A DNA stretch of 64,000 bases from Crossiella sp. CA-258035 (GCF_030064675.1 NZ_CP116413.1:8957501-9021500), one strand, 5' to 3'; counted from the first letter of the stretch, positions 47,059 through 57,873 are shown. The notes: a model not told the origin generated them from the sequence alone. Numbers and translations: made by a program.

Positions 47059-47242
47059 GGTGTTCGCTGACCTCGTTCAGGACGGTACGCACGATCGGGG
47101 AGCCGGTGAACGCGGCGGCGACCTTGCTCAGCCACAGCGGTTCGTCCTCATCCTCGCTGGTGTTGGGGGTGGTGAACACGACGGGGGCCTCGGTGCGCAC
47201 CGGCAGGCCCTGCTCGAAGGCGCGCAGGCCAACCGCGATCAC
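47036..47242 (-). CDS. Small hypothetical protein (68 aa)
   Basis: 68 aa, starting at GTG 47242 with a stop codon in frame 11 codons upstream. The C-terminal half is acidic and polar (NTSEDEDEPLWLSKVAAAFT). It overlaps the PAP2-like gene start by 23 bases and may be translated with it. It directly follows, by a GTGA overlap, the XRE-regulator fragment, so it may be the shifted tail of a larger broken gene. No family recognised. Confidence 0.4.
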   Translation of the reverse strand: MIAVGLRAFEQGLPVRTEAPVVFTTPNTSEDEDEPLWLSKVAAAFTGSPIVRTVLNEVSEHHERSAEH

Positions 47243-47382
47243 CGCGGCCTCGGCGACCGCCCGAAGCTCCTAGCCGGCCGGCCCCCTGGCATGGACCTGC
47301 GCGGCACGCCGAAAGCTTTGGCGAGCGCCCGGATGTGACTGCCCTTGGGGTCGTCCCGCTGACCGTTGCGCAACTTTGGGGG
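47239..47382 (-). pseudogene. Fragment of an XRE-type HTH regulator
   Basis: A 47-residue frame, bounded by stops, reads PPKLRNGQRDDPKGSHIRAL followed by AKAFGVP. The block LRxGxRDxPxxxHIxALAxxFGV is the recognition and following helices of actinobacterial XRE regulators; the residues after FGV are unrelated, and the N-terminal helices are absent. It looks like a remnant of a gene lost by deletion and frameshift. Not intact; no function is expected. Confidence 0.55.
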
Positions 47383-47444
47383 TCAGACCGGCCGCGGCTT
47401 CCGAGCGATCCCCAGTCGAACGGAAACCGCGGCCGCCCCTCTAC

Positions 47445-48590
47445 TCAGGGCAATGGCACTTCCCAGCTGACCGTGGTCCCGCTGCGCGGTGAGGAGGCCA
47501 CCCGGCACCGGCCACCGGCGGCGGCCGCGCGTTCCTCGATGTGCCGCAGGCCGCGCCGGGTGACCCCGCGCGGGATGCCGCAGCCGTCGTCGGCGACCTG
47601 CAGGCGCAGCCCGTCGGCGTCCCGGTTGGCCCGCACCCACACCGAGCGCGCGCCGGAGTGCCGGACCACGTTGGACAGCGCCTCGCGCAGCGCGGCCCGC
47701 GCGTGGTCGGCCACCGCGGTGGGGATGTCGGTGAGGTCGCCGTTGATCTGGAGCTTCGGCTGCACGCCGAGGAGTTCGCCGGCGATGGCGATCTCGGCCT
47801 GGATGGAGTCGAGCAGGTCCGGCGCGCGGTCCGCGCCGTCCGGGTCGGCTGAGCGCAGGGTGCGCACGGTGGCCCTGACCTCGGCGATGGTCTTGTCCAG
47901 CTCGTCCACGGTGTCCGCGATCCGGTGCGCGTCGGCCTCGTCCAGCCGCCCGGCCAGCCTGCGGCCCAGCAGCTCCAGCTGCACCCCGGCGGCGTAGAGG
48001 CGCTGCACGATCACGTCGTGCAGGTCGCGGGCGATCCGCTCGCGCTCCTGGTAGACCGCGATCCGCTGGCGCGCGGTGGAACCCTCGGCCAGCACCAGGG
48101 CCAGCCCGGCCTGCACCGCGAAGGAGTTGACCACGTCCACTGTGGACTGGGCGAACGGCTTGGCCCCCTTGCGCCGGTACACCGCGAGCGCGCCGAGCCG
48201 CTGCTCCCTGGTGCCGAACGGGGCCACCGCGAACGGCCCGTACCCGCGCAGCGCCCTGGGCACGAACGGCGCGGTCCTCGGGTCCTCGGTGAGGTCGTCC
48301 ACCACCACCGGCACCCCGCTGCGGGCCACCCTGGCCGCGGCCGAGCGCGGGGACAGCACGGCGCCGACCGGGTCCTCCTCGCTGCGCCCGTGCGCGGCCT
48401 CCACGGTCAGCCCGCCGTCGTCGTTGCGCACCATGACCAGCCCCAGGTCCGCCTCGGCCAGCTCGGCCACCCGGCGCACCACCAGCGGCAGCACCGCGTC
48501 CGGGTCGTCGCCGGAGAGCGCGGCCGTGGTGATCTCGGTGGAGGCGGCCAGCGCGCGGGCGGCCAGCGAGGGGTCCATGACCAGCATCAT
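47445..48590 (-). CDS. GAF-domain sensor histidine kinase
   Basis: 381 aa. A GAF domain spans about residues 25-170, then a HisKA_3 helix with the phospho-acceptor H191 (ERIARDLHDVIVQRL), then an HATPase domain (REALSNVVRHSGARSVWV, ADDGCGIPRGVTRRGL). It resembles NarL-partner kinases of the DevS type. The GAF lacks an obvious heme His and needs checking. The ATG overlaps the cydDC stop by ATGA, so it is the last gene of the cyd operon. No response regulator gene adjoins; it may sense redox state or oxygen. Confidence 0.9.
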   Translation of the reverse strand: MMLVMDPSLAARALAASTEITTAALSGDDPDAVLPLVVRRVAELAEADLGLVMVRNDDGGLTVEAAHGRSEEDPVGAVLSPRSAAARVARSGVPVVVDDLTEDPRTAPFVPRALRGYGPFAVAPFGTREQRLGALAVYRRKGAKPFAQSTVDVVNSFAVQAGLALVLAEGSTARQRIAVYQERERIARDLHDVIVQRLYAAGVQLELLGRRLAGRLDEADAHRIADTVDELDKTIAEVRATVRTLRSADPDGADRAPDLLDSIQAEIAIAGELLGVQPKLQINGDLTDIPTAVADHARAALREALSNVVRHSGARSVWVRANRDADGLRLQVADDGCGIPRGVTRRGLRHIEERAAAAGGRCRVASSPRSGTTVSWEVPLP

Positions 48591-51500
48591 GCCCCGACCC
48601 TGACCACCTGGTCGGCCCCGGCGGCCTCGGCGGCCCGGTGCGTGACGTGCACCAGGGTGCCCTCGGGCAGTTCGGCGCGGACCCCGGCCAGCACCCGGCG
48701 CGCGGTGGGCTCGTCCAGGTGCGCGGTCGGCTCGTCCATCAGCAGCACCCCGGTGCGCCGCGCGTACAGCAGCGCCCTGGCCAGGCCGAGCCGTTGCGCC
48801 TCACCGCCGGAGACGGTGGCCCCGCCCACCCCGACCTGGGTGTCCAGCCGGTCCTGCCAGCCCTCCAGCGCCACCGTGCGCAGCGCCGAGCGCAGGTCCT
48901 CGTCGGTGGCCGCCGGGTCGCCGAGGCGGAGGTTCTCCCGGACGGTGGTGGAGACCAGCTGCGGGTCCTGCGGCGACCAGGCCGCGGCGGCCGGGATGGT
49001 GGCCTGGCCGTGGTCGGGGCGGAGGAAGCCGAGCAGCACGGCGAGCAGGGTGGACTTGCCCGCGCCGGAGGGGCCGACGATGGCGGTGTGGCTGCCGGGC
49101 GGCACGTGCAGCGAGAACTCGCGCAGCGCGGGGGCGGCGGCGCCGGGCCAGCGGACGTCGATGTGGTCGAGCCGGATGTCCCCGGTCACGGCCGGTTCCG
49201 CCGCCGGGGCCGCCACCGGGGCCGACAGGTTGGCGTAGGCGGTGCGCAGCGGGCGGAGTCGCTGGGCCGCAGGCGGCAGCAGCGCGAGGGCCTCGGTCAG
49301 CGCCAGTGGCAGCAGCACCAGCACCGGGGCCAGCAGCGGGTTCAGCGCGCCGGCGGCCACCGCCTCGGCGGCCTGCGGCACGGCCAGCACGGCGGCCGCG
49401 CCGGTGCACAGGGTGAGGATGGCCTGGGCCAGGCCGTTGGCCAGGGCCTGGCGGCGGGACTGGGCGGCCAGCGCGCGGTCGGCCGCGGCGAGCGCGTGCT
49501 GACGGGGCTGGGCGGCGTTGTGCGCGAGCAGGTCCGGGGCGGCGGTGAGCAGGGTGAGGATGGACTGGGACAGCGCGCGGCGGCCCTCGGCCAGCCTGCG
49601 GGTGGCCCTGCGGTCGGCCAGCACGGCGGTCAGCGGGGCCAGGGCGCCCGCGGCCAGCACGGCCAGCGCCAGGGTGAGTCCGGCGGCGGGCAGCACCAGA
49701 GCCTGGATGGTGATGGCCACGGTGGCGACCACGGCGGCCACGATCGGCGGGATCAGCACCCGGGGGATCAGGTCGCGGACGGTGTCGGTGTCGGTGACCA
49801 GGCGGTGCAGGCCGTCGGTGCGCGCGATCGGCCCCCTGGCCACCAGGTCCCGCCACAGTCCGGTGCGCAGCCGGTTGGCGGTGCGGAAGGCGGCGTCGTG
49901 GGTGACCAGGCGTTCCAGGTAGCGCAGCAGCGCGCGGCCGAGGCCGAAGGTGCGCACGCCGACCACCGCGACCAGCAGGGTGAGCATCGGCGGCTGGGTG
50001 GAGGCCTTGGCGATCAGCCAGGCGGAGGTGGCGGTGAGCGCGATGCCGCTGGCCAGCGCGGTCGCGCCGAGCAGCGCGCCCAGCAGCGACCGGCGGGTCA
50101 GCAGTGTCCACAGTGGACGGTGGCGCGGGCGGTGAGGGTGTGGGTCCGCCCGCGCCACCGCGGGGCCGCCGAGGGGTGTCCCGGCGACGGGTTCGGGAGT
50201 GGTGTGCGAGATCAGCAGGACCGCCGCGCCGGCGGCCCTGGCCCGCTCGACCTCGGCCAGCACCGCGGTGGCCGCGGCCGGGTCGAGGTGCGCGGTGGGT
50301 TCGTCCAGCAGCAGCAGCCAGGCGCCGCGGCGCAGCCGGAGCAGGGCGCGGGCCACCGCGAGGCGCTGGCGCTCGCCCGCGGAGAGCTCGGCTGGCCGGT
50401 GGTTGAGCAGGTGGTCGATGCCGAGCCTGCGGGTGAGGTCGAGGATCTCCGCGATCCGGGGTGGCTCGCCGAGGTCACGGGTGGCCTCGGTCAGTTCGGC
50501 GGTGGCCGAGTCGGCGGCGAACTGCGGTCGCTGCGGCACCCAGGCGAGCTGCCGCCGCCAGTCCTGTCCGTCCACTTCGGACAGGTCGACGCCGTCGACG
50601 GTGATCCGGCCGCGGTCGGGTGCGCGGAAGCCGAGCAGCACGGCCAGCGTGGTGGACTTGCCGGTGCCGCTCGGGCTGTCCAGGCGCACCAGCTCGCCGG
50701 GGGCGACCGAGAAGGACAGGCCGTCGGGGGCGTCCCGGTCGCGGCGGCGCACGTGCAGGCCGGCCACGAACACCCGGCCGCGGCCTGCCGGGCGCGCGCC
50801 GGCGGCGGGCGCGGGTTCGGCCAGCACCTTGGCCACCCTGCGCACCACCTCCATGCCGTCCTCGCTGGCGTGGTGCGCGGCGCCGACCGCGCGGATGGCC
50901 TGGTAGCACTCGGGGGCCAGGATCAGCACCAGCAGCCCGATCTCCAGGGTCAGCCCGCCCGCGGCCAGCCGGGTGCCGATGAGCACCGCGACCAGCGCCA
51001 CCGACAGTGTGGCCAGCAGTTCCAGCGCCAGCGCGGAGGTGAAGGCCACCCGCAGTGTGCTCCCGACCGCCTTGCGGTGTGCCTCGCCGACCCGGCGGAT
51101 CGACTCGGCCTGGGCCTCGGCGCGGCGGAACGCGGTCAGCACCGGCAGCGCGCGGATGAGCTCGGCGGCGTGGCTGGACAGCCGCAGCGTGGCGTCCGCG
51201 GCCTTGGCCGCCACCTCCGCGGTGTAGCCGCCGATGAGGATCGCGAACAGCGGCAGCAGCGGCACGGTCACCGCGATGACCAGTGCGGACGGCCAGTCCG
51301 CCCACAGGATCGCGGCGCCCACCAGCGGCGGCGCGACCGCGACGGTGACCAGCGCGGGCAGGTAGCGGGTGAAGTAGTCGTCCAGGGCGTCCAGGCCCTT
51401 GGTGGCCAAGGCGGTCAGCGCGGCCGGGCCGCCGGAGCGCGCCGGGTCGGCGATCCACTCCGGGCCCAGCCGCAGCGCCTGGCCGAGCAGCGCGGTGCGC

Positions 51501-51771
51501 AGCTCCTCCTTGGCGCCGGCGGCGGCGCGGGCGGCGACGGTCTCGGTGCCCCAGGCCAGGACCGCGCGGGCGGCCACCGCGACGGCCAGCACGGTGAGCG
51601 GGGTGGCCACCTCGAACCGGCCGCCAACGATCGCGGCCAGCGCGGTGGCCAGTCCCCAGGCCTGGGCGACCAGCGCGACCGCGGTGAGCGCGGCCAGCAG
51701 CGCGGTCACCGCCAGCGCGCGGCGGGCCGAGCGGGACAGCGCGGGCAGGGCGCCCAGCGGGCCGCGAGTCC

Positions 51772-51775
<4 letters not shown>
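48587..51775 (-). CDS. cydDC: Fused CydD-CydC heterodimeric ABC exporter
   Basis: 1062 aa, about twice the size of one half-transporter. The first half has six TM segments, then an ABC domain with SPSGTGKST, LSAGERQRLAVARAL and LLLLDEPTAHLD. The second half again has TM segments and an ABC domain with GPSGAGKST, VSGGEAQRLGLARAL and LLMDEPTAHLD. CydDC exports thiols or handles heme and is needed to assemble cytochrome bd. The fusion is common in actinomycetes. The ATG at 51775 overlaps the cydB stop by ATGA, and its stop overlaps the kinase start. Confidence 0.93.
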
Positions 51776-52752
<977 letters not shown>

Positions 52753-52763
52753 TGTGGACACTC

Positions 52764-54251
52764 CTAGTAGGCGAAGGCCAGGACGTCTTCGGACTTCTTC
52801 TCGTCCTCGTCCGGCTCCTCGGGTTTCGGTGGCATCACCCCGGCGACACCGGCCATCGCGTAGCGGCGGATCAGGAAGAACTCGACCGCGGCGAGCACCC
52901 CGTAGAGCGTGGTCAGCGAGATCAGCGAGATCAGCGCCTCGGTCGAGCTGATCGCCGAGACCGCCTGCGCGGTGTACATCCACACCCCGTCCACCCCGCT
53001 GGGGTTGGGCACCACCACGAACGGCTGGCGGCCCATCTCGGTGAAGATCCAGCCGAAGCTGTTGGCCAGGAACGGGGTCGCGATCCCGCCGAGCGCCGCC
53101 CAGACGAACCAGCGCCCGTTGGGCATGCGGCCCTTGCGGGTCAGCCACAGCGCCGCGGCCGAGGCGAGCGCGGCCAGCGCGCCGAAGCCGATCATCAGCC
53201 GGAAGCCCCAGTAGGTGACCGGCAGGTTGGGCACGTACTCGATCGGCTTGCCCGCGAAGGAACCCATCCTCGGGTCGTCCGGGTAGTTCTCGCCGTACTT
53301 GGCTTTGTAGATCTTGACCAGGTCCTCCACGCCCTTGACCTCGGAGTCGAGATCGCTGTTGGCCAGGAAGGACAGCAGCGCGGGCACGGTGATGCTCTTG
53401 ACGTTCTCGCAGTCCGGGCGGGTCACGTCGCCGATCGCGAAGATGGAGAACCCGGCGGGTTTCTCGGTGTGGCACAGGGCTTCGGCCGCGGCCATCTTCA
53501 TCGGCTGCTGCTCGAACATCAGCTTCGACTGGAGGTCACCGGTGAGCGCGACCCCGGCGAAGGCGACCACCCCGACCCAGCCACCGAGCTTGACCGAGGC
53601 CCGCCACACCGGCGTGTCGGTGCCCGCCCGCCGGGCCAGGTGCCACACCGAGACGCCGACCAGCAGCGCGGCGGCCACCGCGAGCGCGCCGAACATGGTG
53701 TGCGGGAAGGCCGCCAGCACGGTCGAGTTGGTCAGCAGGTCGCCGATCGAGCGCAGCTGCGGGCGGCCGTTGGGGCCGAGGATCGCGCCGACCGGGTGCT
53801 GCATCCAGGAGTTGGCGGAGAGGATGAAGTAGGCCGAGGCGACCGTGGCCAGCGAGGCGGCCCAGATGCAGGCCAGGTGCACCCGCTTGGGCAGCCGGGA
53901 CCAGCCGAAGATCCACAGCCCGAGGAAGGTCGACTCGACGAAGAAGGCCACCAGCCCCTCGATCGCCAGCAACGAGCCGAACACATCGCCGACGAACCGC
54001 GAGTACTCGCTCCAGGACATGCCGAACTGGAACTCCTGCACGATGCCGGTCACCACGCCCATGGCGAAGTTGATCAGCATCAGCTTGCCCCAGAACTTGG
54101 TCATCGCCAGGTACTTGGGGTTCCCGGTCCGGTGCCAGGCCGTCTGCATGCCTGCCACCAGCAGCGACAGACCGATGGTGAGCGGCACCATCAGGAAGTG
54201 GTAGACGGTGGTGATACCGAACTGCCACCGTGCGATGTCGAGGACCTCCAC
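52764..54251 (-). CDS. cydA: Cytochrome bd quinol oxidase subunit I
   Basis: 495 aa. VYHFLMVPLTIGLSLLVAG holds the N-terminal heme-ligand His, VVTGIVQEFQFGMSWSEYSR and LIEG-type FFVESTFLGLWIFGW follow, and GRQPFVVVP (GRQP motif) is conserved in the quinol site. It oxidises menaquinol and reduces oxygen with high affinity, favouring growth at low oxygen. A GTG start with GGAAGG upstream. A possible Rex site lies 95 bases ahead. First gene of a cydA-cydB-cydDC-kinase operon. Confidence 0.96.
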   Translation of the reverse strand: MEVLDIARWQFGITTVYHFLMVPLTIGLSLLVAGMQTAWHRTGNPKYLAMTKFWGKLMLINFAMGVVTGIVQEFQFGMSWSEYSRFVGDVFGSLLAIEGLVAFFVESTFLGLWIFGWSRLPKRVHLACIWAASLATVASAYFILSANSWMQHPVGAILGPNGRPQLRSIGDLLTNSTVLAAFPHTMFGALAVAAALLVGVSVWHLARRAGTDTPVWRASVKLGGWVGVVAFAGVALTGDLQSKLMFEQQPMKMAAAEALCHTEKPAGFSIFAIGDVTRPDCENVKSITVPALLSFLANSDLDSEVKGVEDLVKIYKAKYGENYPDDPRMGSFAGKPIEYVPNLPVTYWGFRLMIGFGALAALASAAALWLTRKGRMPNGRWFVWAALGGIATPFLANSFGWIFTEMGRQPFVVVPNPSGVDGVWMYTAQAVSAISSTEALISLISLTTLYGVLAAVEFFLIRRYAMAGVAGVMPPKPEEPDEDEKKSEDVLAFAY

Positions 54252-54331
54252 GGCTGCCAGCCTTCCGCGTACCGGCGCTGAACAGCAGGTACAGGGGTCC
54301 CCTCTCGTCCCGCCGAGGGTCCCCCAGTGGC

Positions 54332-54361
54332 GGGACCAAGGTCCCGGTGACCGGTTTCACC
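54332..54361. promoter_or_regulatory. Possible Rex operator upstream of cydA
   Basis: GGTGACCGGTTTCACC (54346-54361) matches nine of the twelve fixed bases of the streptomycete Rex site TGTGAANNNNTTCACA. A perfect palindrome GGGACCAAGGTCCC (54332-54345) abuts it. The Rex repressor of streptomycetes controls cydABCD and is released when NADH is high. Confidence 0.5.
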
Positions 54362-54407
54362 CGGGATCGCGGCGGGGCCTGCGCCTGGCTGCCCTGCGCA
54401 CCGCCAC

Positions 54408-54962
54408 GTCGACGAAGCCGCCGCCCGTCTCCCGGACGGCAGGCGGCTCTACGTCGTCGCCGCAGTACTGAGCCACAGCGACGACCACGCCACGATCACC
54501 ACCGCGCTCACCGCGTTGTGCGAGAAGGACCCGCTGCACTTCCGGAACGAGACCCGGGATCGTCGGGTGGTCATTGCCGAGGTGCTCGCGACGCTGCCGC
54601 TGCATGGCGCGGTCATCGCCACCACCTCGACCACCGACAGTGGGCAGGAGAAGGCGCGGGCGCGGTTGCTCTGCGATCTGCTGCCTCGGTTGCAGCACGT
54701 GGAGCGGGTCGGGCATGTCGTGCTGGAGAGCCGGGCCGGTGGTGACCGGTTCGACCGGCGCACGCTCAACCGGTTGCGCATGGCGCGGCAGGTCAGTGCC
54801 GGACTTCGGCTGGACCACGCGGGCAAGGAGTTCGCTCTGCTGTGGACCGCGGACTTCGTCGCCTCGTCCTATGTGGCGGCGACCAGGCACAGTGAGCCGA
54901 AGCCGTGGGAGATCATCAACGGGGCGCATCTGATCGAGATCACCGAATTTGCCCCCAGATAG
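54408..54962 (+). pseudogene. DUF3800-like protein, intact start not found
   Basis: Coding similarity runs from about 54408 (VDEAAARLPDGRRLYVVAAV) to the stop at 54962, 185 residues. VVLESRAGGDRF, LRLDHAGKEFALLWTADFVA and the opening VDEA recall the DUF3800 family, predicted RNase-H-like proteins often near mobile DNA. There is no ATG or GTG in frame between the upstream TGA near 54348 and a TTG at 54516, which would drop the conserved opening and its acidic residue. It may start at an unusual codon or be decayed. No ribosome site seen. Confidence 0.45.
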
Positions 54963-55067
54963 CGCGAAGCCGGGGGTCCTGATTTCCCTCAGGCTCGTTC
55001 CCCGGCTCACTTCTGGCCGCGTCCGCGGACCGACCAGCTCTGGCCTCAGCCTACACCAGGGTGGGGG

Positions 55068-55715
55068 TCAGCGCAGGGCGACGGCGACCGCTGCGGCGGC
55101 GGCGACCACGTGCGGGCCCACCTCGTCGGCCTTGAGGGGTTCGAAGGAGACCACGCCGACGCTGGCTTGCAGGCCGGGGACGGCGCGGACGGGGGCGGCG
55201 ACGCCGTGGGCGCCGGCTTGGAGCTCGCCGGAGCTGGCGACCCATTCGGGGCCTTCGGGGGGCAGGGCGATGGCGCGGCCCGCGGCTCCGCGCTGGATGG
55301 GGTGGCGGGTGCCTACCCGGTAGGCGACGTGGTAGGCGGTCCAGGAGGGTTCGACGACGGCTACGGCTTGGGCTTCGTTGCCGTGCACGACCGTGAGGTG
55401 GGCGGTGGCGCCGATCTTCTCGGCCAGGCCGCGCAGGGCTGGGAGGGCGGCAAAGCGGAGTTGGGGGAGGACCCGGCCCGCCAGTTGGAGGACGCCCAGG
55501 CCCAGGCGGACCCGGGAGCCTTCGCGGCGGACCAGGCCTCGCGCCTGGAGGGGGCCCAGTAGGCGGTAGATGGCTGCTCGGCTGGCGCCGATGGCGGTGG
55601 CCAGGTCGCTGATGCTGGGGGCCTCGGTGTCCGCGTCGGCCACCGCCTGGAGCAGGGCGAGCCCGCGTTCCAGGGTGAGTGAGCTCTCCCTGGCCGCTCC
55701 GGGCACCGCTCCCAT
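55068..55715 (-). CDS. IclR family transcriptional regulator
   Basis: 215 aa. The N-terminal winged HTH is ISDLATAIGASRAAIYRLLG then PLQARGLVRREGSRVRLG. The C-terminal effector domain (ALRGLAEKIGATAHLTVVHG, VGTRHPIQRGAAGRAIALPP) is that of IclR proteins. AGGAG precedes the ATG. It lies 9 bases after fahA in the same direction, so it is likely the pathway-specific regulator of the fahA/hmgA tyrosine-degradation genes; homogentisate or a related acid is a plausible effector. Confidence 0.9.
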   Translation of the reverse strand: MGAVPGAARESSLTLERGLALLQAVADADTEAPSISDLATAIGASRAAIYRLLGPLQARGLVRREGSRVRLGLGVLQLAGRVLPQLRFAALPALRGLAEKIGATAHLTVVHGNEAQAVAVVEPSWTAYHVAYRVGTRHPIQRGAAGRAIALPPEGPEWVASSGELQAGAHGVAAPVRAVPGLQASVGVVSFEPLKADEVGPHVVAAAAAVAVALR

Positions 55716-55723
55716 TCCCGCTC

Positions 55724-56917
55724 CTACTCTCCGCTGACCACGGTGCCGGTGACCTCGCTCAGGCCCACCAGCGAGCCGCCGGGGCCGGGCGCGGTGGCGG
55801 TGAGCACCACCGTGTCGCCGTCTGCCAGGAAGCTGCGTTCCGTGCCGTCGGCCAGGGTGATCGGCTCCTTGCCGCCCCAGGACAGTTCCAGGAAGCTACC
55901 CCGCTGGCGCTTCTCCGGCCCGGAGACCGTGCCGGAGCCGAACAGGTCGCCCGGTCGCACGGTGGCGCCGTTGACCGTCATGTGCGCCAGCTGCTGGGCC
56001 GCGGACCAGGACATGTCCCGGAACGGCGGCTCGGCGACCAGGGTGCCGTTCCAGTGCACCTCCAGGCGCAGGTCAAGACCCCAGGGCTGGTCCTCGGCCA
56101 GGTAGTCCAGCAGCGGGTTCGGCGCGGGCGGGGTGGGCACCCTGGCGTTGCTGAATGCCTCCAGCGGGGTGATCCAGGCCGAGATCGAGGTGAGGAAGGA
56201 CTTGCCCAGGAACGGGCCCAGCGGCACGTACTCCCAGGCCTGGATGTCCCGGGCGGACCAGTCGTTGAGCAGCACCACGCCGAAGAGGTGCTCGGCCGCC
56301 GCGGCGGTGGGCACCCTGGCGGCCACCGGGCCGCCGCAGACGAAGCCGACCTCGGCCTCGATGTCCAGGCGCTTGCTCGGCCCGAAGCCCGGCGCGTCGG
56401 CGCCCGGCGGGCGGCTCTGGCCGTGCGGGCGGACCACCTCGGTGCCGGAGACCACCACGGTGCCCGCGCGGCCGTGGTAGCCGACCGGCAGGTGGGTCCA
56501 GTTCGGCAGCAGCGGGTCGCCGTCGGGGCGGAAGATCCGGCCGACGTTCTCCGCGTGGTGCCGCGAGGAGTAGAAGTCCACGTAGTCGCCGACCCGGAAC
56601 GGCAGCAGCGGGGTCACCGAGGCCAGCGGCAGCAGCTCCGCGCCGCTGGGCGTGGCCGGCAGGTCGACCAGCTCGGTCAGCCTGGCCCGCAGTTCGCTCC
56701 ACAACGGCCGTCCGGCGGCCAGCAGGTCGTCCAGGGTCTCCCCGGCCACCAGGGGCGCCAGGCGCTCCCCCAGGTCCAGTGAGCGCAGCGGAAGGGCATG
56801 GTCGCCCACCCTGACCGCGACCACCGGACCGGAGCCGGCGTCGACCACGCCGTAGGGCAGGGTCTGCGGCCCGAACGGCTCGTGCGCGGCGAAGGCCGGG
56901 TCCTCGATCCAGCTCAC
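55724..56917 (-). CDS. fahA: Fumarylacetoacetase
   Basis: 397 aa. It hydrolyses fumarylacetoacetate to fumarate and acetoacetate, the last step of tyrosine breakdown. VDFYSSRHHAENVGRIFRPD holds the catalytic residues, with HLPVGYHGRAGTVVVSG, IEAEVGFVCGG and VLLNDWSARDIQAWEYVPLG as metal-site blocks, and GTVSGPEKRQRGSFLELSWG near the end. The GTG at 56917 overlaps the stop of the gene upstream by GTGA. No separate maleylacetoacetate isomerase gene is seen nearby. Confidence 0.95.
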   Translation of the reverse strand: MSWIEDPAFAAHEPFGPQTLPYGVVDAGSGPVVAVRVGDHALPLRSLDLGERLAPLVAGETLDDLLAAGRPLWSELRARLTELVDLPATPSGAELLPLASVTPLLPFRVGDYVDFYSSRHHAENVGRIFRPDGDPLLPNWTHLPVGYHGRAGTVVVSGTEVVRPHGQSRPPGADAPGFGPSKRLDIEAEVGFVCGGPVAARVPTAAAAEHLFGVVLLNDWSARDIQAWEYVPLGPFLGKSFLTSISAWITPLEAFSNARVPTPPAPNPLLDYLAEDQPWGLDLRLEVHWNGTLVAEPPFRDMSWSAAQQLAHMTVNGATVRPGDLFGSGTVSGPEKRQRGSFLELSWGGKEPITLADGTERSFLADGDTVVLTATAPGPGGSLVGLSEVTGTVVSGE

Positions 56918-57828
56918 AACAGGCCCAGCCCTTCCAGGTCCTCGACCGGTTCGGTCAGCGAACAGGAGCCGTAGGAGGCGAACACCCCGCGCACGGCGTG
57001 CGCGGCGGCCTCCGGCAGCGCCTTGGCCTCTGCGGCGAGCGCCTCGGGGTCGTCGCTGGTCAGCGCCTCCCGAGCGTCCTTGCCGGAGAGCGTGCGGGCG
57101 GTGGCGACCAGCAGGTTCAGGAAGCCGTGGTGGTTGAACCCGGTCTCCTCGTCCCGGTGCCGCAGCGCGTTGTGCAGCCCGGCGGTGGCCTTGAACGGCA
57201 CGCCGGTGGTGCTGGCCACGGTGAGGAAGTCGGCGACCTCGTCCACGCTGGGGAAGGCCTCCGGCGTCTGGCCGCCGCAGCGCAGCTTCGGCCAGCTGCC
57301 GTGTTCGGCCACCCGCCGCACGCTGTCCAGCCACTCGCTGCTGGTGCCGGCCTCGGTGTTCTGACTTGGGCGCCTGGGCTCGATGACCCGGATCACGTCC
57401 TCGGGCACGAACTCCGAGACGCGTTCCAGCCACACGTCGTCGACTTCCGACGGCGCGGGCATCTCGACCATGCGCAGGGCGAGCAGCTCGGTGCGGGACT
57501 CGACGATGGAGATGGCCTTGGGCACCGCGCTCAGACCGGTGTCGATCACCAGTGACAGACCCACCGGCTTCACCGGTTTGATCTTGATCAGCTCGGTGAT
57601 CAGCTCAGGCAGCCTGGAGGCATTGCACAGGAAAAGGCCCACCACGCCGGCCCAGGACTCGGTCCTGGCCTGCAGGTGGTTGCGCAGCGCGTCCGCCATC
57701 GGGGCGTTGCCCGGTGGGAACAACGCCGCGTCGTCGACCAGCCTTGCGAGCAGGGGCGGTGTACCGCGCGGACCGGGCGCACGGAGCTCAGCGACGCTTG
57801 ACACGGCTGACACGCTAGTGGTGTCCAC
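56914..57828 (-). CDS. Unknown protein of the homogentisate operon
   Basis: About 304 aa, soluble, with no signal peptide. VDDAALFPPGNAPMADALRN, PKLRCGGQTPEAFPSVDEVA and VPFKATAGLHNALRHRDEET are notable conserved-looking blocks, and alternating strand/helix pattern suggests a TIM-barrel-like fold. I do not recognise the family. Its stop overlaps the fahA start by GTGA, and it is divergent from hmgA, so a role in tyrosine/homogentisate degradation is inferred, perhaps replacing maleylacetoacetate isomerase or metabolising a side product. Start is uncertain: GTG codons at 57828, 57813 and 57804 are possible. Confidence 0.75.
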   Translation of the reverse strand: MDTTSVSAVSSVAELRAPGPRGTPPLLARLVDDAALFPPGNAPMADALRNHLQARTESWAGVVGLFLCNASRLPELITELIKIKPVKPVGLSLVIDTGLSAVPKAISIVESRTELLALRMVEMPAPSEVDDVWLERVSEFVPEDVIRVIEPRRPSQNTEAGTSSEWLDSVRRVAEHGSWPKLRCGGQTPEAFPSVDEVADFLTVASTTGVPFKATAGLHNALRHRDEETGFNHHGFLNLLVATARTLSGKDAREALTSDDPEALAAEAKALPEAAAHAVRGVFASYGSCSLTEPVEDLEGLGLL

Positions 57829-57844
57829 GGAACCGAACAAAAAT

Positions 57845-57859
57845 GTCCGGTCTCCGAAC
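57845..57859. promoter_or_regulatory. Candidate IclR operator upstream of hmgA
   Basis: GTCCGG-TCT-CCGAAC is an inverted repeat with one mismatch, 14 bases before the hmgA ATG and 16 bases before the divergent gene. A further CCGAAC lies at 57832-57837. This suits control by the IclR protein encoded at the end of the fahA operon. Confidence 0.4.
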
Positions 57860-57873
57860 ACCCGGAGGGAGCA

